Source: Chloroflexota bacterium
Lineage (GTDB): Bacteria > Chloroflexota > Limnocylindria > Limnocylindrales > CSP1-4
Direction: 5' to 3'
Length of the DNA: 5,320 bases
NCBI GenBank assembly: GCA_021812735.1
Contig: JAKAMV010000718.1
Location: forward strand, 1 to 5,320
Shown: piece after piece, positions 1 through 5,320 of the stretch
Numbering within the stretch: position 1 is the first letter of the stretch
Layout of the letters: each line of letters starts with the position of its first letter
The notes under the pieces: generated by a model
The model's input: the letters and a program-made list of their open reading frames with translations, nothing else
Database searches by the model: none
What the model was told of the DNA's origin: nothing
Made by a program: the position numbers and the translations under genes

Positions 1-144
1 ACTCCTTTCGGGCGTCGAAGCTTAAGGCCGCAATCCCAAGGGCCTGAATGCGGCGAAGGCCCGCCTCCGCACCAGCCCTCGGATCCGCGAACCGGCGCAT
101 CGGCGTTGGGCGCATCGCCGTTCCTCGGCGCCCGCCGCGCCCGA

Positions 145-150
145 TAGACT
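145..150 (+). promoter_or_regulatory. Putative -10 box (TAGACT) of the purine nucleoside phosphorylase gene
   Basis: TAGACT fits the bacterial -10 pattern TANNNT and ends 9 nt before the ATG at 160. Transcription would therefore begin within a few bases of the start codon. There is no purine-rich Shine-Dalgarno sequence, only a lone AGG at 152-154, and no recognisable -35 hexamer at the normal distance. The same hexamer precedes thyX and the hydrolase gene, which supports a functional role. The transcription start is inferred. Confidence 0.5.
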
Positions 151-159
151 CAGGCTCCG

Positions 160-1029
160 ATGAGCACCCCGAACCACGATCCGATCGACCGCGCCCGACC
201 CATCCCCCCGGCCGACCAGCCCGCGCGCCTCGCCGCCCTGGTCGCCGCCGTCCGCGCCCGGACCGACCTCGTCCCGCGCGTCGGCATGATCCTCGGGTCC
301 GGGCTCGGCGACCTGGCCGACGCCCTGGAGGAGCCGGTCGCGATCCCGTTCGAGGAGCTGCCCGGCTGGCCCGCGGCCACGGCGCCCGGGCACGCGGGCC
401 GGCTCATCCTGGGCACGATCGACGGCGTGCCGGTCGCGGTGCTCCAGGGCCGGTTCCACCTCTACGAGGGCAACGCGCCGGGCCTTGTCGTCCAGCCCGT
501 GCTGCTGTTCCACCAACTGGGCGCCAAGATCGTGATCCTGACCAACGCCGCGGGTGGCGCCAACCCGCTGTTCGGCCCGGGGACGCTCATGGCCGTCACG
601 GACCACATCAACCTCACCGGTCGCTCGTCGCTCATGGGCGCCAACGCCGACGAGCTGGGCGAGCGGTTCCCGGACCTGACCGACGCCTGGTCGCCGCGCC
701 TGCGGGAGCGCCTCCATGTCGCGGCGATCGAGGAGGGCGTGGCCCTCGAGGACGGCGTCTACGCGGGCTTCATCGGCCCCAACTACGAGACCCCGGCCGA
801 GGTCCGCATGGCCCGCATCCTGGGGGCCGACGCGGTGGGCATGTCAACCGTCCTCGAGGCGGTCGCCGCCCGATGGGTCGGCCTCGAGGTGTGCGGCGTG
901 TCGCTGGTGACCAACGCCGGGGCGGGCTACACCGGGGTTGCGCTCACGCACGAGGACGTCCTCGCCGCTGGCCTCGAAGCCGGCCCCCGGCTCGCGAGGG
1001 TCCTGCGCAGGTTCATCGCCGAGCTCTGA
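160..1029 (+). CDS. punA: Purine nucleoside phosphorylase (trimeric PNP/MTAP family)
   Basis: This enzyme splits purine (deoxy)ribonucleosides with phosphate to give the free base and (deoxy)ribose-1-phosphate, a cytoplasmic step of purine salvage. The family's motifs appear in order: GSGLG at residues 46-50 (phosphate-binding Ser47), PGH at 76-78, GRFHLYEG at 97-104 (Arg98, His100, Tyr102), LTNAAGG at 127-133, DHINLTG at 148-154, GPNYETPAE at 206-214, VGMST at 226-230 and VTN at 250-252 followed by THEDV at 263-267. Glu210 and Asn252 align, from memory, with human PNP Glu201 and Asn243. They point to 6-oxopurine nucleosides (inosine, guanosine) rather than methylthioadenosine. Length is 289 residues, slightly longer than usual because of a polar, proline-rich N-terminus of about 20 residues. 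The ATG at 160 is the first start after an in-frame TAG at 145-147. The family's usual STVPE reads STVLE here. The gene converges on thyX with 57 bp between them. The family is secure; the symbol is by analogy. Confidence 0.93.
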   Translation: MSTPNHDPIDRARPIPPADQPARLAALVAAVRARTDLVPRVGMILGSGLGDLADALEEPVAIPFEELPGWPAATAPGHAGRLILGTIDGVPVAVLQGRFHLYEGNAPGLVVQPVLLFHQLGAKIVILTNAAGGANPLFGPGTLMAVTDHINLTGRSSLMGANADELGERFPDLTDAWSPRLRERLHVAAIEEGVALEDGVYAGFIGPNYETPAEVRMARILGADAVGMSTVLEAVAARWVGLEVCGVSLVTNAGAGYTGVALTHEDVLAAGLEAGPRLARVLRRFIAEL

Positions 1030-1086
1030 CGTCTCGCTTTCCGCGTCGACCCCGCACGCGCCCGGCTTCGTTCCGCGGAGGTTCGG

Positions 1087-1944
1087 CTACGCGGTGGGCA
1101 GGTCGCGCCCGGCGGCCTTCGCCGCGGCCCGCTTCTCGGCCCAGGCGCCCAGCACCGCATCCTTGTGCGGCCGGATGGGGCAGTGCCCGTCCCGGTTGTT
1201 GAACTCGTCGCAGTAGCCCAGCGGGACGCACTTGGGCGCGAGGAACGAGCCCAGGAACGGCGACACCGTGAACACCTCGTGGCGGATCAGTTGGAACAGC
1301 CGGCGGATCTCCCACTGGGCCATGGTGCACAAGCGCAGGCCGCTCATGTGGATCAGCGCCCGCAGGTTCGTGGTCATCACCAGATTCGTCCGGGTGGCGT
1401 TGGGGAACACGAACCGCGCGTCCTCGCCGGGCACGCCGGCATCGACCAGCTCGCCGTAGAGCTCGAGCGCGCCGTCCACCTGCTCCTCGAAGCGCTCGCG
1501 CAGCTCGGGGTCGCCCTCCGCGATCGTCGCCGGGAGCATCGTGGCCGCGCCCTTGAACTTGACGTACCGCTGGCTCTGCTGGTCGAAGGCGACGCCGGCG
1601 CGGTGCCGGACGAGCTGGTGCGACAGGGTCCGCGACACGCCGCTGATCGCGAACGTGAACACGATGTGCTCGATGGTGGAGCCGTGGCCGGACTCGATCA
1701 CGTTGGTCATCAGCCGCTGCATGGCGGCCGGGTTGACCTCGCCCTCGACCGCCCGCCGGAAGATCTCCTGCGGCTCGAGCTCGGAGTAGCACGTCCGGCA
1801 CGCCGTGTAGACGAGCGGCACGTAGTACTTCTCGACGATCTCGCGGTTGGGGAACAGCAGCGTCGCGGACATGCCCAGGTCGTGCCGCCCGGGGTTGCGC
1901 GGGATCGCGGTCTTGGCGCGAGCGGGCTCGAGGACGTCTGCCAT
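1087..1944 (-). CDS. thyX: Flavin-dependent thymidylate synthase ThyX
   Basis: ThyX makes dTMP from dUMP using methylenetetrahydrofolate as carbon donor, with FAD reduced by NADPH, and replaces ThyA in many bacteria. The protein has 285 residues; many family members are about 210-250. Visible motifs are GHGSTIEH at 86-93, LSHQLVRHR at 107-115 leading into QQSQRYV at 122-128 (the ThyX signature region with Ser124), and NLRALIHMSGLRLCTMAQWEIR from 193 to 214. In the last, Arg204 aligns from memory with the dUMP-binding Arg174 of Thermotoga ThyX. The signature has eight residues between RHR and the Ser rather than the usual seven. The C-terminal tail holds Cys239, Cys245 and Cys255, and Cys49 and Cys52 form a CxxC near the N-terminus. 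Met25 is an alternative start, but a TAGACT box sits 6 nt before the ATG at 1944 and favours the longer form. The hydrolase gene lies upstream on the same strand, 102 bp away; thyX appears to have its own promoter. Confidence 0.95.
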   Translation of the reverse strand: MADVLEPARAKTAIPRNPGRHDLGMSATLLFPNREIVEKYYVPLVYTACRTCYSELEPQEIFRRAVEGEVNPAAMQRLMTNVIESGHGSTIEHIVFTFAISGVSRTLSHQLVRHRAGVAFDQQSQRYVKFKGAATMLPATIAEGDPELRERFEEQVDGALELYGELVDAGVPGEDARFVFPNATRTNLVMTTNLRALIHMSGLRLCTMAQWEIRRLFQLIRHEVFTVSPFLGSFLAPKCVPLGYCDEFNNRDGHCPIRPHKDAVLGAWAEKRAAAKAAGRDLPTA

Positions 1945-1950
1945 GCCCGA

Positions 1951-1956
1951 AGTCTA
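1951..1956 (-). promoter_or_regulatory. Putative -10 box (TAGACT) of thyX, leaderless layout
   Basis: Read on the minus strand, TAGACT is followed by six bases (TCGGGC) and then the ATG of thyX at 1944. A -10 box at this distance would put transcript position +1 on or next to the A of the ATG, giving a leaderless mRNA. There is no Shine-Dalgarno sequence and no clear -35 hexamer. The arrangement is almost the same as that before the hydrolase gene (TAGACT, then CGGGCC, then GTG). Confidence 0.6.
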
Positions 1957-2009
1957 GCCGTCGGCCGCGGCTGGGGCGAGGGGCGCGCTTTCGCGGCCGT
2001 GGTGCACCG

Positions 2010-2021
2010 CCCAACGTTGGG
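2010..2021. promoter_or_regulatory. 12-bp perfect palindrome upstream of thyX (possible operator)
   Basis: CCCAACGTTGGG is a perfect 12-bp inverted repeat in the 102-bp spacer between the hydrolase stop codon and the thyX start, about 54 bp upstream of the thyX -10 box. A second, 8-bp palindrome (GGTGCACC, 2001-2008) lies next to it. With no loop it is a poor terminator, so a dimeric repressor or activator site is the more natural reading. No binding protein can be named. Confidence 0.3.
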
Positions 2022-2046
2022 GCCAGATGCCGCGCGACCTCGCCCG

Positions 2047-4167
2047 TCAGGCGAGTCGGCGGGGGATACGCTCCGACCAGCTTCGCGCGAAGAAGGGCAC
2101 GCCGTCGAGCCGCACGTCGAGGTCCACCCTGACGTCGAACGCGGCCTCGTCCGAGACGATCCAGCCGTTGGCCCGGATGTCGGCGTCGAAGTCCGGGCCG
2201 GTCCAGGCGTAGACCACCTCGGCGTCGAGTTGGGCGCGGGCAGGGTCGGGATCCGAGGCCAGCAAAACCAGCCGCTCCGAGCTGTACACCCGCGAGCCGT
2301 CCTCGAGCAGGCTGGCGCCGCCCTCCGCGATGGTGACCCGGACCTCGCCGCGGAGCACGTCCTCGGCGATCTCCCACACCGACGGCCCCTCCTCGCCGCC
2401 CCCGACCTCGCGGAGCCCGGCCGGCGAGGTGTCGAAGGAGGGGGGCTCGAGCGTCGGGGCGGCATCGGGCAGGACGGGCAGGACGAGCCGAGACGGCATG
2501 GCCGAGCCGCGATGGACGCGGAGCTCGCCCGCGAGCGGCGACGGCCAGATGATCGGCCAGAGCGCCGTGTGGACCGTCAGCCGAATCCGGTGGCCGGGGG
2601 AGAAGCGGTAGCCGATGGCGCGCAGCGGGACCGCGACAGCCTCGACCTGACCGGGCACGAGCGGCTCGGGGTCGGTGTCGGAGCGGCGGTGCGTGAGGTT
2701 GAGGACGCCCTGCGCCACGAGCGCCGAGGTCCCATCGGGAGCCACCTCGGACAGGCGGACCGCGCAGGTCGCCACGGGCACCGTGGCTGAGAGGTGGAGA
2801 TGGGCCAGCGGGGCGCCGATGACCGAGACGGGGCGCTCCAGTGGCGCCGACGTGTATGTCAGGCCGCGAGCCTCGTCGGGGCGGAGGTCCCGCGCGAGGC
2901 CATTGGGCGGGCTGCCAGCGCCCCACGAGAGCGGTCCGGCGGTGCCCACGGTGGCCCGGTGCGGGAGCGCGTCGGCTTCGGCGCCGGTCGCTTCGGCTTC
3001 GTCGGCCTCGTCGGCTTCGTCGGCCTCGTCGGCTTCGGCTCCGTCGGCTTCGACCAGCGTCCCCGCCCCCAGCCGAAGCGACCACGCCTCGACTCCCGGC
3101 ACCGGCACGGCCGCAGCGGCCCGCCACCGACCAGGCCAGGCGACGGGGAACGCCTCCGGCGTCGCCCACGCATGCTCGAACCAGGTCAGGGCCGGGTCGT
3201 CGTCCCAGCCGGTCGCCTCCGCTCGGAGGTGCGTCCCGAAGAACCGCACGGCCTCATGGAGCCAGTTGATGTTCGGCCCCGGGAAGGCGTCGTCGGGGAA
3301 CGAGTGGCCCCAGTTGCCCACCAGGGTCCGCATCCGCGCGCTCGAGCACCGCTCCTGCATGCGGAAGGCCGGGTCCACGTAGGAATCGCACCAGCCGGCG
3401 ATGGCGAACACGGCGCAGTCGATGGCGTCGTAGTCGGGCGCAAGGGAGCCGCGTCGCCAGTACGGCCCATCGGTCTGCTCGCGGAGCCACGCCATCAGCC
3501 ATGGCGGCGTCTGCTCGAGCCGCGCCAGCCACTGCTCGCGCCACGGCTCGTGAGACCAGCCCGGCCCCCGGACCGCGGGCAGCGGCGGCATCGCGTTCAT
3601 GCCCAGCTGGCTCACGGCGTACTGGCTCTTCTCGCTGGCCGTGATGCAGCCACCGCGGAAGTGCACGTCATCGAGGTAGCGGTCGTCGGTGGCGTACATC
3701 GGCAGGATCGCGCGCAGGTGCGGCGGCCGAAGCTTGGCGACCTGGATGGCCGTGAAGCCGCCCCAGCTGATGCCCCACATGCCGATGCTGCCGTTGCACC
3801 ACGGCTGCGCCGCAAGCCACTCGACCGCGTCGTAGCCGTCCTGCGTCTGCTCGTCTTCGTACTCGTCTCGGGCGATCCCCGGCGAGCCGCCGGTGCCGCG
3901 CACGTCCAGCCGGCAGAACGCGAATCCCCTCGCCGCGAACCACTCGCCGCGGCCTGTGTCGCCATTGCGCCGCCAGCTGTCCTTGCCGTACGGGATCATC
4001 TCGAGGATGGCGGGGAAGGTCTCGTGCGGCGCCCCCGGACCGGGACGCGGCAGCCAGAGGTTGGCGGCCATCTCCAGGCCGTCGCGGACCGGGATCCGGA
4101 CGTCCCAGCGAACCTCGTGGTCGTGCGTGGCAGGGTCCGCGGGCGTGGTCTCCGGGTCTGACGTCAC
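2047..4167 (-). CDS. CocE/NonD family alpha/beta hydrolase (X-prolyl peptidase S15 fold)
   Basis: This is a 706-residue serine hydrolase of the group that includes cocaine esterase, glutaryl-7-ACA acylase, alpha-amino acid ester hydrolase and Xaa-Pro dipeptidyl-peptidase. The substrate cannot be predicted. The catalytic domain spans about residues 20-310. It has PYGK at 59-62 (Tyr60 in the oxyanion-hole position), DVRGTGGSPG at 88-97, the nucleophile elbow GISWGG at 132-137 (Ser134), AGWCD at 257-261 (probable catalytic Asp261) and GNWGH at 283-287 (probable catalytic His287). A PepX_C-like beta-sandwich follows, at about 305-565. A further tail of about 140 residues ends in WSERIPRRLA, resembling the W-x-E-x-IPR-x-L ending I recall from some CocE/NonD hydrolases. 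An acidic insert of EAD repeats occupies 373-399 inside the beta-sandwich. There is no signal peptide or membrane segment, so the protein should be cytoplasmic. The GTG at 4167 is chosen because a TAGACT box ends 6 nt upstream. The gene sits between the ACT-domain gene and thyX on the same strand. Confidence 0.93.
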   Translation of the reverse strand: MTSDPETTPADPATHDHEVRWDVRIPVRDGLEMAANLWLPRPGPGAPHETFPAILEMIPYGKDSWRRNGDTGRGEWFAARGFAFCRLDVRGTGGSPGIARDEYEDEQTQDGYDAVEWLAAQPWCNGSIGMWGISWGGFTAIQVAKLRPPHLRAILPMYATDDRYLDDVHFRGGCITASEKSQYAVSQLGMNAMPPLPAVRGPGWSHEPWREQWLARLEQTPPWLMAWLREQTDGPYWRRGSLAPDYDAIDCAVFAIAGWCDSYVDPAFRMQERCSSARMRTLVGNWGHSFPDDAFPGPNINWLHEAVRFFGTHLRAEATGWDDDPALTWFEHAWATPEAFPVAWPGRWRAAAAVPVPGVEAWSLRLGAGTLVEADGAEADEADEADEADEAEATGAEADALPHRATVGTAGPLSWGAGSPPNGLARDLRPDEARGLTYTSAPLERPVSVIGAPLAHLHLSATVPVATCAVRLSEVAPDGTSALVAQGVLNLTHRRSDTDPEPLVPGQVEAVAVPLRAIGYRFSPGHRIRLTVHTALWPIIWPSPLAGELRVHRGSAMPSRLVLPVLPDAAPTLEPPSFDTSPAGLREVGGGEEGPSVWEIAEDVLRGEVRVTIAEGGASLLEDGSRVYSSERLVLLASDPDPARAQLDAEVVYAWTGPDFDADIRANGWIVSDEAAFDVRVDLDVRLDGVPFFARSWSERIPRRLA
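2994..3035. repeat. In-frame 9/18-bp tandem repeat within the hydrolase gene
   Basis: An 18-bp unit, CGGCTTCGTCGGCCTCGT, occurs twice back to back (2994-3011 and 3012-3029) and begins a third time (3030-3035). Each unit is two 9-bp halves that differ by a single base. On the minus strand it encodes Glu-Ala-Asp triplets at residues 378-392. Related imperfect units extend the acidic segment to residues 373-399, which has 14 Asp/Glu and no basic residue. Because the unit is a multiple of three, copy-number change would keep the reading frame. Confidence 0.85.
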
Positions 4168-4173
4168 GGCCCG

Positions 4174-4179
4174 AGTCTA
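4174..4179 (-). promoter_or_regulatory. Putative -10 box (TAGACT) of the hydrolase gene, leaderless layout
   Basis: On the minus strand TAGACT is followed by CGGGCC and then the GTG at 4167, a spacing of exactly six bases. This supports GTG as the true start and suggests a leaderless transcript. No Shine-Dalgarno sequence is present and no -35 hexamer is evident. Confidence 0.6.
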
Positions 4180-4307
4180 TCGGCGCCGGAGTGGGTCCGG
4201 CGCGGCACGTGACTCAACGATGGGTCGAATGGCGATCCCGCGAGCGTGGCCGAGCCACGAAACCCGGGCCTCGCGCCTGGTCCACGCACGGGGAGCCCGC
4301 TGGCGAC

Positions 4308-4357
4308 TCCACCGTGAGTTGCGCGGGCGCCGGACAGCGTCCACCGTGACTTGCGCG
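4308..4357. repeat. Near-perfect 18-bp direct repeat, 32-bp period, intergenic
   Basis: TCCACCGTGAGTTGCGCG (4308-4325) recurs as TCCACCGTGACTTGCGCG (4340-4357), 17 of 18 bases matching, with 14 bp between the copies. A small inverted repeat (GGAC/GTCC, 4332-4342) lies between them and just enters the second copy. The pair sits in the 232-bp spacer downstream of the ACT-domain gene and upstream of the hydrolase gene. It could be a pair of regulator sites or part of a dispersed intergenic repeat family; the window cannot distinguish these. Confidence 0.6.
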
Positions 4358-4399
4358 ACCGCGGCCGTGGCGGCCTGCGCGTGGGCGCCGAACCGGTGG

Positions 4400-4930
4400 T
4401 CAGTGCGAGGGGCCGAGCGCCTCGATCAGCCTGACGTCGGCCATCAGGTCGGCCGCGAGCCGCTCCAGGCGCTGCCGGACGGCGACGACGTCCACGTCCT
4501 CGGGGACGCTGGCGCGAATGTGCGCCTCGAACATCGCGGTACCCGACATCGCCGCCGTGCGCCGGTCGGTCGAGAGCTCCTCGACGTTGATCCCCTGTGC
4601 CGCAAGGACGTTGGCGATCTCTCGGACCAGGCCCAGCCGGTCCTGCCCGACCAGCTCGATCTCAATGGGCCGCAGCCGGCGCGGGGCGATGGGCTCGCTC
4701 CGCTCGACCACCAGATGCAGGCCGCTCGACTCGAGGCCCTTGAGCGCCGACTCGAGGGACGCGACGCGATCCTCGGCGACCTCGATGCACAGCACGCCCG
4801 CGAACTTCCCGGCGAGCTGCGCCATGCGGCTCTCCAGCCAGTTGCCGCCGTGGGTGGAGACCACATCCGACACGGCGTCCACGATGCCAGGGTGGTCGGG
4901 GCCGATGAGCGTGAGAACGAGGTTGGCCAT
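4400..4930 (-). CDS. Two-ACT-domain regulatory protein, GcvR-like
   Basis: The protein has 176 residues and is made almost entirely of two ACT domains, small ligand-binding modules that often sense amino acids. The first covers about residues 4-76, with the loop motif IGPDHPGIVDAV at 9-20 and SRMAQLAGKFAGVLCIEV at 34-51. The second covers about 88-172, with VGQDRLGLVREIANVLAAQGINVEEL at 94-119. The Gly-x-Asp-x-x-Gly-hydrophobic-Val pattern heading each domain is characteristic of the GcvR family. E. coli GcvR (about 190 residues) represses glycine cleavage genes by acting on GcvA. No glycine cleavage or gcvA-like gene is visible here, so the target is unknown and the name describes architecture only. 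There is no DNA-binding or catalytic domain. The start is supported by a -10-like box 6 nt upstream of the ATG. The gene is divergent from the NUDIX gene and upstream of the hydrolase gene. Confidence 0.87.
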   Translation of the reverse strand: MANLVLTLIGPDHPGIVDAVSDVVSTHGGNWLESRMAQLAGKFAGVLCIEVAEDRVASLESALKGLESSGLHLVVERSEPIAPRRLRPIEIELVGQDRLGLVREIANVLAAQGINVEELSTDRRTAAMSGTAMFEAHIRASVPEDVDVVAVRQRLERLAADLMADVRLIEALGPSH

Positions 4931-4936
4931 GGCCGC

Positions 4937-4942
4937 ATCGTA
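4937..4942 (-). promoter_or_regulatory. Putative -10 box (TACGAT) of the ACT-domain gene, leaderless layout
   Basis: On the minus strand TACGAT, which fits TANNNT, is followed by GCGGCC and then the ATG at 4930, again a gap of exactly six bases. No Shine-Dalgarno sequence is seen. The hexamer differs from the TAGACT used by thyX and the hydrolase gene but keeps the same geometry. Confidence 0.5.
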
Positions 4943-5182
4943 GCGCCTGCCGGTCCGCGATTGGCGCCCCGGCGCTCACCTCGCGACGGTGCGGCTCCGG
5001 AGCGTGGCGTGCGCACTCGTTCCCCAGTTGGCATTCTCACGTGCCGGATCCATCGGCCGGCCCTGCCGGCGCTGGGTCGGCTGTCCGTTCCCGACAGCGC
5101 CTGGGCGAAGAAGGCGGCCAGGCGTGCCTCGTCACCCGCCGGGTCCTTGGGGACACCCGCCTTCCCGTCGCCTGACAGCCGC

Positions 5183-5211
5183 TTGCCAACCCCGGCCCCG
5201 ACGGTTACAAC
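5183..5211 (+). promoter_or_regulatory. Putative sigma-70-type promoter of the NUDIX gene
   Basis: TTGCCA (5183-5188, five of six matches to TTGACA) is separated by 17 bp from TACAAC (5206-5211, four of six matches to TATAAT). Six bases then lead to the GTG at 5218. This is the only start in the window with a recognisable -35 box at optimal spacing. As at the other genes, the distance implies a leaderless transcript. Confidence 0.6.
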
Positions 5212-5217
5212 AGCCGG

Positions 5218-5320
5218 GTGAGCACCACCCGCCGGGCCGACGAAGCCGACCCGCCCCCGCCGGTCTCGGTCGGTCCGTGGCACCGCCGGACGCGGCGCAC
5301 GGCGTACGAGAACGCCTGGC
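5218..5320 (+). CDS. Probable NUDIX hydrolase, N-terminus only (cut by window end)
   Basis: Only 34 codons are present. After a polar, proline-rich leader of about 20 residues the protein reads WHRRTRRTAYENAW (residues 21-34). The RxxYENxW motif after a conserved Trp is typical of the N-terminal strand of ADP-ribose pyrophosphatase-type NUDIX proteins, where it precedes the NUDIX box by several tens of residues. Such enzymes hydrolyse ADP-ribose or related nucleoside diphosphate derivatives. The NUDIX box itself is beyond the window, so the product is inferred from this short motif. GTG is the only usable start, because an in-frame TGA lies at 5173-5175 and no ATG, GTG or TTG occurs between. 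A promoter with a 6-nt gap to the GTG supports the choice. The gene is divergent from the ACT-domain gene. Confidence 0.6.
   Translation, partial: MSTTRRADEADPPPPVSVGPWHRRTRRTAYENAW

Noticed and set aside
1..144. Possible tail of an upstream gene
   Set aside because: The plus frame that is open from base 1 to the TAG at 145 has weak third-position GC bias and no recognisable peptide. Another frame closes at 23-25 and a third at 43-45, each leaving too few codons to judge. No gene can be supported.
22..717. 231-codon minus-strand open frame opposite the PNP gene
   Set aside because: It lies antisense to the PNP gene, whose motifs are unambiguous, and its own sequence is Arg/Gly/Ala-rich without motifs.
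1030..1086. Bidirectional terminator between the convergent PNP and thyX genes
   Set aside because: Only short, poorly aligned CCGCG/CGCGG arms are present, with no T-run on either side.
1984..1995. Small CGCG hairpin with a 4-nt loop in the thyX spacer
   Set aside because: A 4-bp GC-only stem is expected by chance in sequence this rich in CG.
1165..2790. Long plus-strand open frame antisense to thyX and the hydrolase
   Set aside because: Its translation is the low-complexity antisense of confirmed genes, with no motif and no promoter or start signal.
2968..3056. CRISPR-like or minisatellite array
   Set aside because: The repeat unit is 9/18 bp with no spacers, and it is in frame inside the hydrolase gene, where it encodes EAD triplets. 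It is a coding microrepeat.
1013..3169. Long minus-strand open frame (718 codons) spanning thyX and the 3' part of the hydrolase gene
   Set aside because: It overlaps two well-recognised genes in another frame, is dominated by Arg, Gly, Pro and Ala, and has no family motifs. It is a by-product of high GC and scarce stop codons.
4245..4259. Hairpin CGTGGC-CGA-GCCACG as a terminator for the ACT-domain gene
   Set aside because: The stem is only 6 bp, it lies about 140 bp past the stop codon, and no T-tract follows on the minus strand. Such short GC hairpins are common at this base composition.
3893..5221. 442-codon plus-strand open frame across the hydrolase 5' end, the ACT gene and the spacers
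   Set aside because: It runs antisense to two genes with clear family motifs and through noncoding spacers without a break in composition. No domain is recognised.

Overview
The window is a compact, GC-rich bacterial stretch (roughly 70% GC by eye, with strong G/C bias at third codon positions). It holds four complete genes and the first codons of a fifth. Gene starts lack clear Shine-Dalgarno sequences and instead carry a -10-like hexamer a few bases before the start codon, the layout of leaderless mRNAs. This fits Actinomycetota, Chloroflexota or Deinococcota-like bacteria. The sequence alone does not settle the phylum, and no rRNA, tRNA, mobile element or CRISPR array is visible.

Layout from left to right: 1-159, upstream sequence with no convincing gene, ending in a TAGACT box. 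160-1029 (+), trimeric-type purine nucleoside phosphorylase. 1030-1086, short convergent spacer. 1087-1944 (-), flavin-dependent thymidylate synthase ThyX. 1945-2046, spacer with a 12-bp perfect palindrome and the thyX promoter. 2047-4167 (-), a 706-residue CocE/NonD-type (S15/X-prolyl peptidase fold) serine hydrolase starting at GTG. 4168-4399, spacer with a near-perfect 18-bp direct repeat. 4400-4930 (-), a two-ACT-domain GcvR-like regulatory protein. 4931-5217, divergent intergenic region. 5218 to the window end (+), the N-terminus of a probable NUDIX hydrolase of the ADP-ribose pyrophosphatase type.

The genes look like housekeeping and metabolic genes rather than a dedicated system. PNP (purine salvage), ThyX (dTMP synthesis) and the NUDIX protein all touch nucleotide metabolism. 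PNP and thyX are convergent, however, and each gene seems to have its own promoter, so no operon is implied. The most notable signal is the shared promoter/start architecture: ThyX, the hydrolase, the ACT protein and the NUDIX gene each have a -10-like box ending exactly 6 nt before the start codon, and TAGACT occurs before three genes. Secondary points are an in-frame EAD repeat in the hydrolase, an altered ThyX signature spacing with a C-terminal cysteine cluster, and the two intergenic repeat/palindrome elements. I see no clear evidence of a previously undescribed multi-gene system.
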